Positions 4,733 to 6,324 of a stretch of DNA of 6,324 nt are shown here, one piece after another. The notes under the pieces were generated by a model. The model was not told the origin of the DNA. It was given only the letters and a program-made list of their open reading frames with translations, and ran no database searches. The position numbers were made by a program, and so were the translations under genes. Within the stretch, counting starts at the first letter, position 1. The number at the start of each line of letters is the position of its first letter. The stretch is from Fimbriiglobus sp. (lineage in GTDB: Bacteria > Planctomycetota > Planctomycetia > Gemmatales > Gemmataceae), in NCBI GenBank assembly GCA_025352585.1, contig JANXTD010000886.1, positions 1 through 6,324 on the forward strand, read 5' to 3'.

Positions 4733-6263
4733 CGGGGAGTTCCTTCTCGAGTTCGTTGGCGAGGTCGGCGATCATCTGCGCGGCGCGGCCGCCGGGCTTC
4801 GGGTGGACGAACTGGTCCTCGTTCGCCGTGATCGTGGCGTCCTGCGCGACGACCGACGCGAACAGTTTAGCGGGCGGCGCGCCCCCCGCCTGAATCATCT
4901 TCGGCAGCGTCTGCCACAAGCCCGCCTCGTGGCCCGTCGGCTCCTCCTGCCGCGTGCGGTTCGCCACCACGCCCAGCACCTTCAAGTCGGCGTTGACGTG
5001 CGCCACGAACTCCCGCCGGCTCACCGTGTGCAGCAGCCGCGGCACGCGCTCGACCGACTTCCCACTCAGCAGCGTCGGGACGAGCAGGTAGTCGCTCGCC
5101 GCCAGGGCGTTGACGCACGAGATGTTCAGCAGCGGCGGGCAGTCGAGCAGCACGATGTCGTAGTCGGCGTTCGCCCCCTTGAGGTGCAGCGCCTTACGCA
5201 ACAGGAAGCGCGCGTCGCGCTCGCCCTGCTTGAGCAGCCAGCCGAGCGTCAGGTTCAACTCGGCGTAGGCCAGGCTGTCCGAGGTCGGCACGACGCTCAG
5301 CGAGCCGACGCGGCCCGACGGCGACGCCCCCGGCAGCGCGACCGGCACCGGCACGATGTATGGCGTGAGCGTCGGCGTCGGCCGGGTGCCTAGTGGCGAC
5401 GCGTCCCCCGAGTGCCGGCGGGCCGCCCGCAGGAAGAAGTCCTGCATCAGGTGCTTCGACGCGAACCGATCGTTGATCGTCTCCGGCGGCAGCATCAGCC
5501 CGGTCAGCGAGCCTTGCAGGTCGAGGTCGATGAGCAAGACGCGGTAGCCCTTGCGGGCGAGCGCCGCCCCGAGGTGCGCGGTCAGGGTGGTCTTGCCGAC
5601 GCCGCCCTTGAGGTTCAGCACCGAGACGATCGGCCGCTTGCGCTCGCTCAGCGGCTTGAACCGCGGCCGCGCCTGCAACGCCTTGGCCTTGAGCAAGTAG
5701 CCCTCCAGCCGGCGGGCCTTGCCCATGCGCCGCTCGCCCTGCTCGAGCAGCTTTTCGCGCTCCTCCAGGAGTTTACGCAGGGCGACGAGTTTCTCGTCGG
5801 CCGTCAGGGCGTTGTCTTCGAGCAGCCGCACCTTGGCGGCGTCGGCGTCGCGCTGGCCCTGGAGCTTGTCGAACTCGGCCTTGACCAGCCGCAAGTCCCG
5901 GACTTCCTTGGTGAGTCGCCGGCCGGCGTCGAGGAGGGTGTCGGTGTAGTGCCGTTGCTTGGTCGCCTCGGCCTCGTGCTGCGTGTGGTTGCGCTCGTGG
6001 AAGGCGATGGTCTGGTTGCGCGTCGCCAGCTCGATGGCGTTGGCCTGGTTGGTGGCCTGGGCGTTGCTCAGCGAGTCGCCGGCGTTCCTCAGCCGTTCGG
6101 TCAGGTTGGCCAGCTCCGCCCGGACGCCGCGGTTGGCGAGGCCTTGCGCGATGAGGAACAGCACCGGCACCGCCGTGAGGACCGCCAGCCCGCCGCCGAG
6201 CTTGCCCCAGTCGATGGCGTCGATCAGCGGGGCGATGAACCCGAACGTCACTGCCGCGAACAT
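4713..6263 (-). CDS. ParA/MinD-family ATPase with N-terminal membrane segment and coiled coil
   Basis: ParA-type ATPases dimerise on ATP, bind a surface (nucleoid or membrane) and position cargo such as chromosome origins, plasmids or protein clusters. Here 516 residues join three parts. The N-terminus is hydrophobic (2-17) with a clear membrane helix at about 22-43. Residues 45-195 are heptad-rich, Gln/Glu/Arg/Leu-rich coiled coil. The ATPase domain (210-516) has the deviant Walker A KGGVGKTT (219-226, signature Lys219 and Lys224), Walker A' VLLIDLDLQGSLT (242-254) and Walker B IVLLDCPP (370-377, Asp374). A Pro-rich insert lies at about 284-318. Usual ParA proteins have 200-400 residues and no fixed membrane anchor. 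BY-kinases also join membrane, coil and P-loop, but the KGG Walker A, the DLDLQGSLT motif and lack of a C-terminal Tyr cluster argue for ParA. The ATG follows GAGGG at 6-nt spacing. It is first in an operon with the Lys-rich gene. Confidence 0.88.
   Translation of the reverse strand: MFAAVTFGFIAPLIDAIDWGKLGGGLAVLTAVPVLFLIAQGLANRGVRAELANLTERLRNAGDSLSNAQATNQANAIELATRNQTIAFHERNHTQHEAEATKQRHYTDTLLDAGRRLTKEVRDLRLVKAEFDKLQGQRDADAAKVRLLEDNALTADEKLVALRKLLEEREKLLEQGERRMGKARRLEGYLLKAKALQARPRFKPLSERKRPIVSVLNLKGGVGKTTLTAHLGAALARKGYRVLLIDLDLQGSLTGLMLPPETINDRFASKHLMQDFFLRAARRHSGDASPLGTRPTPTLTPYIVPVPVALPGASPSGRVGSLSVVPTSDSLAYAELNLTLGWLLKQGERDARFLLRKALHLKGANADYDIVLLDCPPLLNISCVNALAASDYLLVPTLLSGKSVERVPRLLHTVSRREFVAHVNADLKVLGVVANRTRQEEPTGHEAGLWQTLPKMIQAGGAPPAKLFASVVAQDATITANEDQFVHPKPGGRAAQMIADLANELEKELPDDCRIA
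4740..4745 (-). promoter_or_regulatory. Ribosome binding site inside the ParA-like gene
   Basis: On the minus strand this reads AAGGAA, 7 nt before the ATG at 4732 of the Lys-rich gene. It lies within the last codons of the ParA-like gene, which supports the overlapping start and shared expression. Confidence 0.6.
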
Positions 6264-6269
6264 CGGTCG

Positions 6270-6274
6270 CCCTC
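6270..6274 (-). promoter_or_regulatory. Ribosome binding site of the ParA-like gene
   Basis: On the minus strand this reads GAGGG with 6 nt to the ATG at 6263. It supports that start, with the hydrophobic N-terminus, as the true beginning of the protein. The 50 nt further upstream to the window edge hold only a weak TATGTT (6314-6319, minus strand), which I would not call a promoter. Confidence 0.5.
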
Positions 6275-6324
6275 GGTGTCGTGCCGCCGTCCCGGCGTTC
6301 GGGCGTTGGCACCAACATAGTCAT

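Noticed and set aside
4713..6263. The ParA-like protein as a bacterial tyrosine kinase (Wzc type)
   Set aside because: Architecture is similar, but the P-loop is KGGVGKTT with signature lysine, Walker A' reads DLDLQGSLT as in ParA, there is no Wzz-type outer domain and no Tyr cluster at the C-terminus.
5773..6324. A 183-codon minus-strand open frame that begins at the window edge with ATG
   Set aside because: It overlaps the membrane and coiled-coil part of the ParA-like gene in another frame and is Arg/Ala/Gly-rich. The ParA-like gene has its own ATG with GAGGG ahead and a sensible hydrophobic start.
4049..6324. A parS centromere site near the ParA-like gene
   Set aside because: I found no sequence resembling the TGTTTCACGTGAAACA consensus; a divergent site cannot be excluded by eye.

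Overview
The window is about 70% GC or more and reads as chromosomal DNA of a planctomycete, most likely of the Gemmataceae. The best pointer is the gene at 1749-2897. It carries the signature ends of a paralogous protein family that I know as heavily expanded in Gemmata-type genomes: an N-terminal MTEAEWL, and a C-terminal GNPF ... DRMPxLADAL ... HCR ... RGCWVxD. This placement rests on recognition of motifs, not on a database search.

Layout, left to right. Positions 1-219 hold no gene I can support, only small hairpins and a heptamer microsatellite. Positions 220-1657 (minus strand) hold a two-gene operon for the energy-coupling module of an ECF transporter: cbiQ/ecfT (membrane coupler) is followed, with an 8-nt overlap, by cbiO/ecfA (ATPase). 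No substrate-binding S component (CbiM/N type or other) is in the window. Positions 1658-1748 are a short divergent promoter region. Positions 1749-3949 (plus strand) hold a likely two-gene operon. Its first gene is the Gemmata-family protein of unknown function. The second, 14 nt downstream, is a zinc-ribbon, single-pass membrane protein of unknown function.

Positions 3950-4048, between two convergent genes, are almost entirely filled by a long imperfect palindrome with symmetric internal loops. It is a candidate bidirectional terminator or a member of an interspersed hairpin family.

Positions 4049-6263 (minus strand) hold the most unusual unit. A 516-residue protein joins an N-terminal membrane segment, a coiled coil of about 150 residues and a ParA/MinD-type ATPase domain. 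It overlaps by 20 nt a small gene for a Lys/Ala-rich coiled-coil protein with a compact C-terminal domain. No ParB-type gene and no obvious parS site is visible. I infer a membrane-tethered ParA-like positioning or segregation module with a non-standard, highly basic partner. That inference is the best candidate here for an undescribed system. Positions 6264-6324 are its leader.
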